From NCBI GenBank assembly GCA_039822785.1, contig JBCBMO010000005.1, positions 372,001-436,000 on the forward strand: a stretch of 64,000 nt of DNA, written 5' to 3'. Both the position numbers and the translations under genes were made by a program. The DNA comes from Thermohalobaculum sp039822785 (GTDB lineage: Bacteria > Pseudomonadota > Alphaproteobacteria > Rhodobacterales > Rhodobacteraceae). The notes under the pieces were generated by a model. It did no database searches. It saw only the letters and a program-made list of their open reading frames with translations, and had not been told where the DNA came from. Shown one piece after another: positions 45,668 through 55,403 of this stretch. Every line of letters begins with the position of its first letter. The stretch's first letter is position 1.

Positions 45668-47116
45668 ATGGTTTCGCTCGGTGCTTCGCTCTTCGCACTC
45701 GCGCTGCTGATCGGCCTGGCCTATCGGGGCGTGAATGTCGTCGTGCTGTCGGTGGTCTGCGCCCTGATCGCGGCCCTCGGCGCCGCGGTGCCGCTGCTTG
45801 CGACCTATACCCAGGTCTATATGCCCGCAGCGGGATCCTTTGTGGTCGACTATTTCCCGCTGTTCTTGTTGGGCGCGATCTTCGGGCGGCTGATGGACGA
45901 GAGCGGCGCGGCGGAGGCTTTGGCCCGCGGCGTCATCGCCGCCGTGGGGCCCACGCGGGCGATCCCGGCGCTCGTCGCCTCCTGCGCGGTGCTGACCTAT
46001 GGGGGCATCTCGCTGTTTGTCGTGGCCTTTGCGCTCTATCCGGTGGCGGTGGCACTGTTTCGGCGGGCGGAGATCCCCAAGCGGCTGATCCCGGCCACGC
46101 TGGCGCTCGGTGCGTTCACCTTCACCATGACGGCGCTGCCGGGCACACCGGCGATCCAGAACGCGATCCCCATGCCGTACTTCGGGACGACCCCCTTTGC
46201 CGCGCCGGGCCTGGGCGTCTTGGCGGCGGCAGTGATGGCGGGGATCGGGCTGTTCTGGCTCGACCGTCGGGCCCGGTCCGCCAGGGCGGCGGGCGAGGGC
46301 TATGGCGACAACGGCGCCCCCGGCATCGTCGGCGTCGATACGCGCACCCAGGCCCAGGGCGAAGGGTATGACCTGGCCGAGGTCGCCCGCGGGCCGACCG
46401 AGCGGGCGCCGGATCGGCCGCATTTCTGGTTGGCCTTTGCCCCCGTTCTGATCGTGATCGCCGCGAACTATGCCTTCTCGGTGCAGATCTTTCCCGGGAT
46501 CGACACGGCCTATCTGGCCGAGGCGCGCTATGGCGAGACGCGGATCGAAGCGGTGCGCGGGATCTGGGCGATCATCGTCGCGCTCACCCTGGCGATCCTG
46601 TTCCTGTTGGCCACGAACCTGCGCCGGCTGAGCACGCCGGTGGCCTCGATCGGGCATGGCGCCAACGCGGCCATCCTGCCGATCTTCAACACCGCGAGCC
46701 TGGTGGGTTTCGGGGCGGTCGTGGCGGGGCTGCCGGCCTTCGAGATCGTGCAGCGATCCATCGAGGGGGTGGGCGGCGGCCCGCTCGTGTCGCTCGCGCT
46801 CTCAACCACGATCTTGGCGGGGCTGACGGGGTCAGCCTCCGGCGGCATGCGGATCGCGCTGGATGCCCTCGGCGACAGCTACATGGCGCTGGCGATGGCG
46901 CAGGGGATCGCGGCGGATGCGCTGCACCGGGTGACGACCATTGCGACCGGTGGGCTGGATGCCCTGCCCCACAACGGCGCGGTGATCACCCTGTTGTCGA
47001 TCTGCGGGCTGACCCACCGCCAGAGCTATGCGGACATCTTCGTGGTCGCGGTCCTGGGACCGCTGGCGGCCCTGGCGCTGGTGCTGATCCTGGCGACGAC
47101 GGTCGGCACGTTCTGA
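45668..47116 (+). CDS. GntP-family proton:organic acid symporter
   Basis: The 482-residue protein has about 12 membrane helices, including LFLLGAIFGRLMDESGAAEALA and AFTFTMTALPGTPAIQNAIPM, and the C-terminal GLDALPHNGAVITLL, matching GntP/gluconate-type transporters. Substrates include sugar acids and C4-C6 hydroxy acids; the exact one is unknown. It lies 136 bases after coxF on the same strand, but nothing ties it to CO oxidation. Confidence 0.88.
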   Translation: MVSLGASLFALALLIGLAYRGVNVVVLSVVCALIAALGAAVPLLATYTQVYMPAAGSFVVDYFPLFLLGAIFGRLMDESGAAEALARGVIAAVGPTRAIPALVASCAVLTYGGISLFVVAFALYPVAVALFRRAEIPKRLIPATLALGAFTFTMTALPGTPAIQNAIPMPYFGTTPFAAPGLGVLAAAVMAGIGLFWLDRRARSARAAGEGYGDNGAPGIVGVDTRTQAQGEGYDLAEVARGPTERAPDRPHFWLAFAPVLIVIAANYAFSVQIFPGIDTAYLAEARYGETRIEAVRGIWAIIVALTLAILFLLATNLRRLSTPVASIGHGANAAILPIFNTASLVGFGAVVAGLPAFEIVQRSIEGVGGGPLVSLALSTTILAGLTGSASGGMRIALDALGDSYMALAMAQGIAADALHRVTTIATGGLDALPHNGAVITLLSICGLTHRQSYADIFVVAVLGPLAALALVLILATTVGTF

Positions 47117-47138
47117 GGAAGCGCGCGCCCGGCGGCGC

Positions 47139-47570
47139 TTACCAGAACTGCCACCAGGGTTTTTCGGCGGTCTCAGCGGCAGCATCCTCGGTGGTCTCGG
47201 CGGCCGTCGCGGTCGCCTCTTCGGCGGCAGCGGCCTCCTCCGCTTCGAAGGTCTCGGCCACGCCGGCTTCGGCGATTTCCAGAGCCTCGGCGAGCTGGGT
47301 CTTCGCGGCCTCGACATCGCCGCCGCCGCAGGTGGCGAAGGCCTGGTCCAGCATCTCCTGGGACTGGGCCGCGGCCTCCGGCGTGGTGCGGGGCAGCTGC
47401 AGGCGGATGCGGGCGCGCAGCATCAGCGCATCGGTGTCGTCGCACTGGTCGATGAGCGCCTGAAAGGTCTCCTCGGTATTGGTGCTCGCCTCGTTGCCGG
47501 CCTGCTGCTGCTGCGCGAGCGCGGGCGTCGCCACCAACAGGGCGATCAGGGCGCAAGAACGGAACATCAC
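47139..47570 (-). CDS. Small secreted hypothetical protein
   Basis: The 143-residue protein has a signal peptide (SCALIALLVATPALA), a helical mature part with two or three cysteines (QCDDTDALM; CGGGDVEAAK), an Ala/Glu/Thr-rich tail and a final WWQFW, an aromatic end. It lies 38 bases downstream of phnE2 on the same strand and may be cotranscribed. I recognise no family; a periplasmic role is likely. Confidence 0.7.
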   Translation of the reverse strand: MMFRSCALIALLVATPALAQQQQAGNEASTNTEETFQALIDQCDDTDALMLRARIRLQLPRTTPEAAAQSQEMLDQAFATCGGGDVEAAKTQLAEALEIAEAGVAETFEAEEAAAAEEATATAAETTEDAAAETAEKPWWQFW

Positions 47571-47608
47571 GGGTCTCTCCTAGACGGGCTGCGGTAGGTC
47601 GGGCTGCG

Positions 47609-48976
47609 TCACTTGGGGCGGTCGTCGATGCCGATCAGCATCGAGCGTAGGCGGGCGGACATGGTGTCCATCGCGATCACGGTGACCAGGACGAGGATCG
47701 CCATATAGGCCACGTTCTCGAAGTCGTTGCCGGTCTGCAGGGCGCCCAGGAACTGAAGCCCGATGCCGCCGGCGCCCATGGCGCCGATGATCACGGCACC
47801 GCGGGTGTTGGACTCAAGGTAGTAGAGCGACTGCGAGATGAAGACCGGCATGATCTGGGGCAGGATGCCGAAGCGGTGCTGCTGCACCTTGGTCGCCCCG
47901 GTCGACTGGATGCCCTCGCGCTGTTTGTTGTCGGCGTTCTCGATCGCCTCGGACATCAGCTTTCCGAGCGTCCCGGTATCGGTGAAGGCGATGGCGAAGA
48001 TGCCGGTGAAGAGCCCAGGGCCAAAGGCGCGCAGGAAGATCAGCGACCAGATCAGCGTGTCGATACCGCGCAAGAGGTCGAAGAGCCGCCGCAGCAGGAA
48101 CCGAATGCCGGTGACCGGCTGCACGTTGCGCGCGGCCATGAAGGCGAGCGGCAGCCCGACGGCGGCGGCGATCATCGTGCCAAGCAGCGCCATGAAGATG
48201 GTCTCGAGCATCGCGTAGAGCACCGTACCGTGCTGCCAGAGCCCGTTGTCCAGGAACTCGGTCAGCACAAGCGCGCTGTTCGACATCTCAGGCACGACCT
48301 GGTCGCCGGAGAGCATGATGCCGATGGCCCCGATCGGCCCCATGCCCACGAGCGGGCTGTCGAAGTCGAACCAGAAGTACTTCCACCCGACCTCGTAGCG
48401 GTGCACCTCGACCTTCAGCGTGCCGACCTGCAGGCGTTCGAAGAGCGAGGGGCGCACCTCCACCTTGTTGGCGGTCTGGCGCATCCACTCGGGCAGCGCG
48501 TCGAGGTTGCCCTGGTAGCCCACGACAAAGGGTTTGCCATCGCTGTTCAGGCGAAACTCGAAGGGTTCGTCGTAGCCCGGCCATTCCATGAAGACGGCGT
48601 CGTCGAACAGCGTGATCGTGCCGCCGTTGTCGAAGTTGATGACGCGCCCGCCGCCCGGTTCATCGACGAACCAGTCGGGTTTGGGGTCATAGACCTCGCG
48701 GTGGCCACCTTCGAAGGCGACCTGCACCTCCTCCGGCGAGGTCCAGCGCATCGTGACGTGGTCCTTGTGCGCGTAAGTATCCAGAACGAAGAGCGCCGCG
48801 CGGTCGGGGCGCCATTTGTCGACGACGCTGCCGATGTCGAACTGGACCCAGGAGAAGGCGAGATAGCCGAAGGTGACCGCCAGCACGCCGAAGAACCAGA
48901 GGCGGTAGCGGCCCGCGGCCCGGTCGACGTCACGCTCCAGCGCCGAGAGGTCGGTCTGATCGGTCGTGACGGTCAT
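47609..48976 (-). CDS. phnE: Phosphonate ABC transporter permease PhnE (long form)
   Basis: The 455-residue permease has a first helix (about 27-48), then a large soluble insertion of about 155 residues (about 50-205) that is absent from the neighbouring 285-residue PhnE. The usual permease helices and an EAA-type loop follow (SEAIENADNKQREGIQSTG). The insertion would lie in the periplasm. The start ATG 48976 overlaps the stop of phnE1 (ATGA). The two permeases would pair with PhnC and PhnD. Confidence 0.88.
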   Translation of the reverse strand: MTVTTDQTDLSALERDVDRAAGRYRLWFFGVLAVTFGYLAFSWVQFDIGSVVDKWRPDRAALFVLDTYAHKDHVTMRWTSPEEVQVAFEGGHREVYDPKPDWFVDEPGGGRVINFDNGGTITLFDDAVFMEWPGYDEPFEFRLNSDGKPFVVGYQGNLDALPEWMRQTANKVEVRPSLFERLQVGTLKVEVHRYEVGWKYFWFDFDSPLVGMGPIGAIGIMLSGDQVVPEMSNSALVLTEFLDNGLWQHGTVLYAMLETIFMALLGTMIAAAVGLPLAFMAARNVQPVTGIRFLLRRLFDLLRGIDTLIWSLIFLRAFGPGLFTGIFAIAFTDTGTLGKLMSEAIENADNKQREGIQSTGATKVQQHRFGILPQIMPVFISQSLYYLESNTRGAVIIGAMGAGGIGLQFLGALQTGNDFENVAYMAILVLVTVIAMDTMSARLRSMLIGIDDRPK

Positions 48977-49830
48977 GTGCGTTTCCCAACCATGCGCGAC
49001 CGGATCCAGTCGGAGAGGTAGTCGAGGGCGATGATGGTGATGACCAACAGGAAGAAGATCGCCATGACCCGCCCGCCGTCGCGCCACTGGATCATCGTCG
49101 ACAGCGATTGGCCGATGCCGCCCGCGCCGAAGAAGCCGAGGATCGTGGAGGCGCGGACGTTAATCTCGAGCCGCAGGATCGTGTAGGAGAAGAACAGCGG
49201 CATGACCTGCGAGAAGACGCCGAAACGCACCCGGCTGAGCCAGGAGCCACCGGTGGATTCGAGCCCTTCCAGCGGTTTGTTGTCGATGTTCTCAATAGCC
49301 TCGGAGAACAGCTTCCCGAGCACGCCGATGGTGTGGATCGTGATGGCGATGACCGCCGGCAGCAGGCTCTTGCCCATCAGGTACAGGAACACGAGCGCGA
49401 TCACGATCTCGGGGAAGGACCGGAAGAGATCGAGCATGCGGCGGGTGAACATGACCACGGCGCTGTTGCGCATGATGTTGCGCGAGGCGAAGCAGGCGAG
49501 GACGATGGCGAAGATGAACCCCAAGAACGTGGACAACAGCGCCATGTTCAGGGTGAGGATGAGATCGGGCACGAACTCGCCGACGCGGGCAAGCCAGCGC
49601 GTGAACCCCAGCTCGTAGCTCATGCCGATCATGTCGATCGGAAAATCGAAGATCTTCCCGATGCCCTGGGCGAAGGGGGTCGCATTGGCCGAGTTGGCCA
49701 TGTCGACGCCGATGAGGGCGACGGCCGCTGCCACACCGATACCGAGGATCGTGTAGACGGTTTTGCGCCGCTGGATCCGCTGCAACTCGGTGTCGAGCTG
49801 CTCCAGATGCTCGGGGATTAACGCGACCAT
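48973..49830 (-). CDS. phnE: Phosphonate ABC transporter permease PhnE
   Basis: The 285-residue permease is of the standard PhnE type, with six predicted membrane helices and the EAA loop SEAIENIDNKPLEGLESTG facing the cytoplasm to contact PhnC. It is in the operon phnC-phnD-phnE-phnE, and its stop overlaps the start of the second permease. The ribosome binding site is GAGAGAG. Confidence 0.92.
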   Translation of the reverse strand: MVALIPEHLEQLDTELQRIQRRKTVYTILGIGVAAAVALIGVDMANSANATPFAQGIGKIFDFPIDMIGMSYELGFTRWLARVGEFVPDLILTLNMALLSTFLGFIFAIVLACFASRNIMRNSAVVMFTRRMLDLFRSFPEIVIALVFLYLMGKSLLPAVIAITIHTIGVLGKLFSEAIENIDNKPLEGLESTGGSWLSRVRFGVFSQVMPLFFSYTILRLEINVRASTILGFFGAGGIGQSLSTMIQWRDGGRVMAIFFLLVITIIALDYLSDWIRSRMVGKRT

Positions 49831-49899
49831 GAGCTCTCTCGAAAAGGGGGAATGGGGCGCACGCTGCCGCGCACGCCCCAGGAAGGCTTAGAGAGAGAC

Positions 49900-50856
49900 T
49901 TAGTTGCTCTTGGCAGCCTCGATCTTGGCCTGACGGGCCTTCACGATGACTTCGTAGAACGAATGGTCGACCGGGACCCAGGCCTTGACCACGCCGTTGG
50001 CGATGTTCTCGGCGCACTCCGGATCGTTGGCCAGGATCCACTGCTTCATGCCGAGCAGGGTGTCCTTGGCCTCCTGCGGGAGGGCCTTGCGGACGACGAT
50101 CGGGCCGTTCGGGATCAGGTTCGACGACCAGATCTGCTTGATGTCATCCATGTTCAGGATGCCCTTGTCGACCATCTTGCGCAGGTTGCCCGAGGTGTAG
50201 CCCTCTTCCCAGGCGCCAACGCCCGACACCCAGGTCACGGCCGCGTCGACGTCGCCGTTCAGCACGGCCAGAACGCCGTTCTCGTGGCCACCCTGGAAGG
50301 CGGTCTCGCCGAAGAAGGCGTCGACGTCACCGATCTGGTCGACCAGCTCGATCGAGGGGATCAGGTAGCCCGAGGTGGAGTTCGGGTCAGCGAAGCCCAG
50401 CGACTTGCCCTTCATGTCCTCGAGGCTCTCGATGCCGCTGTCGGCGCGGGTGACCATCACCGAGTAGTAGCCGGTGTCGCCCGTCGGCTGCATGCGAGTC
50501 ATGATCGGCTCGCCGATGTCCGGGTTCTGCAGGTAGAGGCCCGCATAGCCCGAGGCGCCGAACCAGGTGTAGTCGAGGTTGCCACCGGCAAAGCTCTCCA
50601 TGGTGCCGGCGTAGTCCTTGAACGTGAACATCTTGGCGGGCACGCCGTAGGCGACCTCGACATAGTCCTGCAGGCACTCGTTGCGGGCGATGATGTCCTG
50701 CGCGGCCTCGTCACCGAGGAAGCCGATGCGGAACTCTTCCTGGACCGACGACAGGTCGAACTTCGGGCCGGCGTAATCGGCAGCGTCGGCGAGGGCGACG
50801 GTCGCAATGGCCGCGGAGGCGACCGTGGCAGCGAGGCCAGCGAAGATGCGGGTCAT
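49900..50856 (-). CDS. phnD: Phosphonate-binding protein PhnD
   Basis: The 318-residue protein has a signal peptide (FAGLAATVASAAIATVALA) and the PhnD family fold, with NLDYTWFGASGYAG, GDTGYYSVMVTRADSG and GKSLGFADPNSTSGYLIP. It captures phosphonates or phosphite in the periplasm. The start ATG 50856 follows AGGAGAGAGAACC. It is the second gene of phnCDEE. Confidence 0.92.
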   Translation of the reverse strand: MTRIFAGLAATVASAAIATVALADAADYAGPKFDLSSVQEEFRIGFLGDEAAQDIIARNECLQDYVEVAYGVPAKMFTFKDYAGTMESFAGGNLDYTWFGASGYAGLYLQNPDIGEPIMTRMQPTGDTGYYSVMVTRADSGIESLEDMKGKSLGFADPNSTSGYLIPSIELVDQIGDVDAFFGETAFQGGHENGVLAVLNGDVDAAVTWVSGVGAWEEGYTSGNLRKMVDKGILNMDDIKQIWSSNLIPNGPIVVRKALPQEAKDTLLGMKQWILANDPECAENIANGVVKAWVPVDHSFYEVIVKARQAKIEAAKSN

Positions 50857-50903
50857 GGTTCTCTCTCCTGGTTGGGGGATGTTGTGGGTGTTGGCTTGGA
50901 CGT

Positions 50904-51737
50904 TTAGTGCGCGCCTGCGGCGGCGCTCGCACGCGGGAGTTCGACCGGCGCCCGGGCGCCGCCGAGCGAAGTCGAGGTAATGGCGCCCTCGAAGGCCTCG
51001 CTTGCCTCGGCGCCGTAGATCTCACGGGCCATGTCGTCGGTCAGCGCGGCGGCCACGTCATCGAAGACCTTCTCGCCGGCACGCATCCCGATGATCCGGT
51101 CACAATAGGTCCGGGCCGTATCGAGGGTATGCAGGTTACAGACGATGGTGATCTTCTCTTCGCGATTGATCTGCTGCAGCGCTTCCATGACCAGCCGCGC
51201 GTTCAGCGGGTCGAGCGAAGCGATGGGCTCGTCGGCAAGGATGAACTTGGGCTGCTGCATCATCGCGCGGCAGATCGCGACGCGCTGCTGCTGACCGCCC
51301 GAGAGCGTCTCGGCCCGCTGCAGCGCCGTCTCGGCCACGCCGAAACGGTCGAGCAGGCGCAGCGCCTCGTGCCGCTCGGCCTTGGTGAAGAACATGAGCG
51401 AAGAGCGCAGGACGGACTGCTGGTTCAACCGACCCAGGATGACGTTGGTAATCACGTCGAGGCGCGGCACCAGATTGAACTGCTGGAAGATCATCGCGCA
51501 GTTGCGCTGCCAGTCCATCTTGGCCCGGCCGCGCAGGGCGAGAACATCGACACCATCGACGACCAGTTCGCCGTCGCTGGCATCCGTCATGCGGTTCATA
51601 ATCCGCAAGAAGGTAGATTTGCCGGCGCCGGAGCGCCCAATGATGCCGACGATTTGCGGCTCATCCGCCGTAAAGCTCAATCCTCTGACCGCGGATACCG
51701 CGCCGAAGACCTTGGTGACATTGCGAACGTCGAGCAA
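50904..51737 (-). CDS. phnC: Phosphonate ABC transporter ATPase PhnC
   Basis: The 277-residue ATPase has Walker A GRSGAGKSTFLRIMN, the signature LSGGQQQRVAICRAM and Walker B FILADEPIASLD. The start is TTG 51737 with a strong AGGAGG six bases upstream. It heads the operon phnCDEE. I see no Pho box in the 253 bases upstream, so Pi control cannot be claimed. C-P lyase genes are not adjacent; phnN lies 41 kb away. Confidence 0.92.
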   Translation of the reverse strand: MLDVRNVTKVFGAVSAVRGLSFTADEPQIVGIIGRSGAGKSTFLRIMNRMTDASDGELVVDGVDVLALRGRAKMDWQRNCAMIFQQFNLVPRLDVITNVILGRLNQQSVLRSSLMFFTKAERHEALRLLDRFGVAETALQRAETLSGGQQQRVAICRAMMQQPKFILADEPIASLDPLNARLVMEALQQINREEKITIVCNLHTLDTARTYCDRIIGMRAGEKVFDDVAAALTDDMAREIYGAEASEAFEGAITSTSLGGARAPVELPRASAAAGAH

Positions 51738-51990
51738 AGGCGCCTCCTGTTTCCACGGGCGCGCCTACCAACGCTTCACTACACTTTTGCGTCGTTTGTG
51801 TTTCAGGCTCGCATCAGTCCACAGATCGTTATGGAAACGAGCAGTTTACCGAGATCGTCCTGCCACGGGGTGAGTGAACGTCTCAGAAAACGGTATGTGA
51901 AACCGCTTAAGTGCCAGGGCTGCCAAGGCGAAAGGAGCGGGACGAAGGGTCGGCATCCTTCCCCGATCTCGTCGCAAAAGGACTCGGGGC

Positions 51991-53835
51991 CTATTGAACC
52001 GTCATCTCGACTTCGCGACGGTTGCGTTGCAGCCCCGTGACGGTCAGCACCGGTTGGTGTGGGCGCGCAAACAGGATGCGCGACAGCGGGTTGATGAAGA
52101 AGGTCTCGATGCGGTTGCCGATGCCCCGGCCGCCGTCGTTCAGATCCTCGGTGCACATGTCGAGCAGCGCTGCATGGGCGCTCTGGGTGAGCCGGATCTC
52201 GACGTCGTGTTCCTCGCGGACCGCGGCGCAGACCTTCTTGAGCACCGCATTGAAAATGATGACCGAGGAGCGCGGGTTGATGAACTCGAACGGCACCACG
52301 TTCTGGCCGATGCGGTTGAAGAGCTCGGGGCGGCGAAGCTCGTAGCGGAAGTGATCGGCGACGGCGGCGGTCAGCTTCTCCTCGATCACGTCGGGCCCGT
52401 CGGAGGGGAGGATGCGCTGCCCGGCATTCGCCGCGCGATCACCCCCCACCATGCCGATGTTCGAGGTGAAGATGATCAGGCTCTCGGAGAAAAACGCCGT
52501 CTCGCCCCGGCTGTCCGACAGGCGCCCGTCGTCGAGGATCTGCAGGAAGGTGTCCAGGATCCGCGGATGGCTCTTCTCGATCTCGTCGAACAGGAACACG
52601 CTGAAGGGACGCTCGCGCGCCGCGTTGACCAGTTCGCCGCCTTCCTCATAGCCCGGCGCCCCCGGGGGCGGGCCGACCAGGCGGCCGACGCTCTCCTCGT
52701 TCATGAACTCGGACATGTCGAAGCGGTGCATGGCGTTCTCGTCGCCGAACATCACCTCGGTCAGCGCCTTGGCGAGTTCGGTCTTGCCGGTACCCGTGGG
52801 GCCGACGAAGAAGAGCACGCCGCGCGGGCGGTTGCCCCGGCTCGAGGTCTGGGCGCCCGACAGGCCCATGATCGCGCGCACCAGAATGTCGTAGGTCTTC
52901 TCGACGCCGCGCGGCTGGCCCTTCACGCGTTTCTCCAGCACCTGGCGCGCGTTCTTGATGCGGATGCGCATGACCTGGCTGGTCCAGGGGTTGCGCGTGG
53001 TGCCGATCTGGTAGCTGCGCAGCGCCTCGGTGATCCCGGCAAGGCCGAAATTCTCTGCCCGCGACAGCGCCACGACACGCTCGACATCGCGCAGCGTCAG
53101 CCCCTCACAACGGACGGAGAAGGTCTCGATGATCTCCTGGCGCTTCGCCAGCGCGATCTCGCCGGCATCGGCTAGCGCCTCGGCCTGGATGTTGAGATAG
53201 GCGATGCGGTCGCTCAGGTCCGGCAGACCGACCTTGAGATCGCGCAGGAAGGGATTGCGGGCGATGAACCACTCCGGCAGGTCGCCGGAGCGGTCGAGCA
53301 CCCAGAGGATCGGGTTGCGCGCCGGACAGTCAGGGCCCAGATCGCCGCGCGTCAGCGTTGGCCCGCGGGCGATCTTGTCGAGGGCGACGAACATCCTCTC
53401 CACGGCCCGACGATCATCGCGAAGCGCAATGGAAGCGTAATCGAGCATCAGCGCGGCGGGCACTCGCCCCTCCCGCGCGACCTGCCGGGCGAGCGCGGTG
53501 AGCTCCGCCGGGGTCTCGGCGACGGTGCCGAGGGCGATGCCGCAGCTCTCCAGCACCTCCGCCAGGCGCGGATCGCACTCAGGATGGAGCCTCAGCCCGT
53601 CGACCGGGTCGTGGATCAGAAGCGCCGCATAGCCCTGCTCCTCCAGCACCATCCAGACCGCGCTCTCGAAGTCGACGAACTCGATCCGGCTGTCGCCCTT
53701 GACCGGATAGAGGTCCCGGACGTTGCCCGAGAGCACGAACATCGAGCGGATGGCGAGGCCGGTGGCCAGCTCCTCGAACCAAACCGGCGCCACGAAATCG
53801 AGGAAATCGGACGGGTTATGGGTCTGATCCTGCAT
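51991..53835 (-). CDS. ClpB-like AAA+ ATPase with a novel N-terminal domain
   Basis: The 614-residue protein has a C-terminal AAA_2 domain like the second domain of ClpB: Walker A GPTGTGKTELAKAL, Walker B VFLFDEIEKSHPRILDTFLQ, sensor SLIIFTSNIGMVG and an arginine in RPELFNRIG, followed by a ClpB D2-like small domain. The N-terminal region (about 1-330) resembles a degenerate AAA fold (RSMFVLSGNVRDLYP; LMLDYASIALRDDRRAVERM; WVLDRSGDLPEWF) without a Walker A, so it may be a catalytically dead ATPase domain. The usual ClpB N-domain and middle coiled coil are missing. Starting at ATG 53835 it lies alone on the minus strand. Its client is unknown. Confidence 0.82.
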   Translation of the reverse strand: MQDQTHNPSDFLDFVAPVWFEELATGLAIRSMFVLSGNVRDLYPVKGDSRIEFVDFESAVWMVLEEQGYAALLIHDPVDGLRLHPECDPRLAEVLESCGIALGTVAETPAELTALARQVAREGRVPAALMLDYASIALRDDRRAVERMFVALDKIARGPTLTRGDLGPDCPARNPILWVLDRSGDLPEWFIARNPFLRDLKVGLPDLSDRIAYLNIQAEALADAGEIALAKRQEIIETFSVRCEGLTLRDVERVVALSRAENFGLAGITEALRSYQIGTTRNPWTSQVMRIRIKNARQVLEKRVKGQPRGVEKTYDILVRAIMGLSGAQTSSRGNRPRGVLFFVGPTGTGKTELAKALTEVMFGDENAMHRFDMSEFMNEESVGRLVGPPPGAPGYEEGGELVNAARERPFSVFLFDEIEKSHPRILDTFLQILDDGRLSDSRGETAFFSESLIIFTSNIGMVGGDRAANAGQRILPSDGPDVIEEKLTAAVADHFRYELRRPELFNRIGQNVVPFEFINPRSSVIIFNAVLKKVCAAVREEHDVEIRLTQSAHAALLDMCTEDLNDGGRGIGNRIETFFINPLSRILFARPHQPVLTVTGLQRNRREVEMTVQ

Positions 53836-53969
53836 TGCGGGTCCCTGGCAGCCAGAATCGGAGCTTCGCATTCGGCAAGCTCGCGGCGGCAGATGGCGCG
53901 AATGCGGCGGCAATGGCGCCAAGGCGAGGCGCGATGCTCCCGCGTGGCCAAGGCTTTGTGTCTAGATGC

Positions 53970-55403
53970 TCAGCGCTGCGGCAAGCGCGCGGCAGGATCC
54001 GGCGGCGGCAGATGCGCGTGCTCAGCGGCCAGGGCGGCCAGGCGCTCCGCGACATCGGCGCGGGGCGGGCAGGCACGGCGGGTCTCCAGGCTGACGTGGA
54101 TCAGCAACTGCTCCGCCGTCGCCATCTCGGTGCCCTCCGCCGTCAGCATGCGGTGGAAGAGCCGGAGCTTCTTGCCACTGCCGTCCAGGACCTGGCTTTC
54201 CACTCGGATGCGCGCACCGGCATGAGCCTCCGCCAGAAAGCGGATGCGAATGTCGACCGTGAAGTAGCTGAGCCCATCGGCGATGTAGTCGGGGCCAGCC
54301 CCGATCTCGGCCATCACCGCGTCGGCGGCGTCGGAGAAGGCCTGGCCGAAGCGGCTCTCGTTCATATGGCCGTTATAGTCGGTCCAGTCGTGCGGGATCG
54401 TGCGGTCGACGGTGGTGAGCACGCCATGCGCCGGGGGCTGGGCCGGTAGCCTGCTCTCATGCTCGGCGATCAGCGCGCCCGCGGCGCTACCCTGCCCCTT
54501 GAGCGCGCGGAGGATGGCGACGAGGTTGCGGTCGCGCAGCGCCTCCAGCTCGGCGATCGAGCGATGGCCGGACTGGGCGTCGGACTGGCCCGCGACCGCC
54601 GCGACCAGGGCGTCGTCGAGATCGGGGACATCCATCAGCTTGGTCCAGGGCCACTTCAGCGCCGGGCCGAACTGGGCGAGGAAATGGGCCATCCCCGCTT
54701 CGCCCCCGCCGATGCGGTAGGTCTCGAACAGGCCCATCTGCGCCCAGCGCAGCCCAAAGCCATAGCGGATGGCGTCATCGATCTCCTCGGTAGTCGCGAT
54801 GCCGTCCTTCACCAGCCACAGCGCCTCTCGCCACACCGCCTCCAGGAAGCGGTCGGCGATATGCGCGTCGATCTCCGCGCGCACGCGCAGGGGATGCATG
54901 CCCAGGCTGCGCAGAATCTCGGCGGCCGCGTCGAGGGGGCCGTGGTCCGCGGCAGGATGCGCGACGATCTCGACCAGCGGCAGCAGGTAGACGGGCACGA
55001 AGGGGTGGGCGACGAAGACCTGCCCGGGCTCTGCCAACCCCTCCCCCAGGTCCGAGGGTTTGAAGCCGGAGGTGGAGGAGCCGATGGGCGTGTCGGTCGC
55101 CGCCGCGATCTCCGCATAGACCCGGCGCTTGAGGTCGAGACGCTCCGGCACGCTCTCCTGAATATAGGCCGCGCCCGCCACCGCCTCCGCCAAGCTGGTG
55201 GCGAAGGTCAGTTGTCCCTCGGTCGGCAGGGTGCGCTCATAGAGCATGGGGAGCGAGAGCCGCGCGCGGTCGAGCACCGCGGTGATCTTCCGCTCAGCCT
55301 CCGGGTCCGGATCGTAGACAGCGACATCCCAGCCGTTCAGCAGGAACCGCCCGGCCCAGCCGCCGCCGATGACCCCACCCCCGATGACCGCCGCCTTGGT
55401 CAT
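53970..55403 (-). CDS. Carnitine 3-dehydrogenase fused to a thioesterase
   Basis: The 477-residue protein is a fusion. Residues about 1-320 are a 3-hydroxyacyl-CoA-dehydrogenase-like L-carnitine dehydrogenase with NAD motif GGGVIGGGWAGRFLLNGWDV and SSTSGFKPSDL. Residues about 335-477 are a hotdog thioesterase (HDWTDYNGHMNESRF; RIRFLAEAHAGARI). Carnitine is oxidised to 3-dehydrocarnitine; after the coupled BKACE reaction, the thioesterase would hydrolyse betainyl-CoA. The start is ATG 55403, and the ATGA overlap with the upstream BKACE gene puts both in one operon. Confidence 0.9.
   Translation of the reverse strand: MTKAAVIGGGVIGGGWAGRFLLNGWDVAVYDPDPEAERKITAVLDRARLSLPMLYERTLPTEGQLTFATSLAEAVAGAAYIQESVPERLDLKRRVYAEIAAATDTPIGSSTSGFKPSDLGEGLAEPGQVFVAHPFVPVYLLPLVEIVAHPAADHGPLDAAAEILRSLGMHPLRVRAEIDAHIADRFLEAVWREALWLVKDGIATTEEIDDAIRYGFGLRWAQMGLFETYRIGGGEAGMAHFLAQFGPALKWPWTKLMDVPDLDDALVAAVAGQSDAQSGHRSIAELEALRDRNLVAILRALKGQGSAAGALIAEHESRLPAQPPAHGVLTTVDRTIPHDWTDYNGHMNESRFGQAFSDAADAVMAEIGAGPDYIADGLSYFTVDIRIRFLAEAHAGARIRVESQVLDGSGKKLRLFHRMLTAEGTEMATAEQLLIHVSLETRRACPPRADVAERLAALAAEHAHLPPPDPAARLPQR

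Noticed and set aside
51738..51990. Pho box upstream of phnC
   Set aside because: No CTGTCAT-like half-sites at proper spacing are visible in the 253 bases upstream, so Pi-regulated control cannot be claimed.
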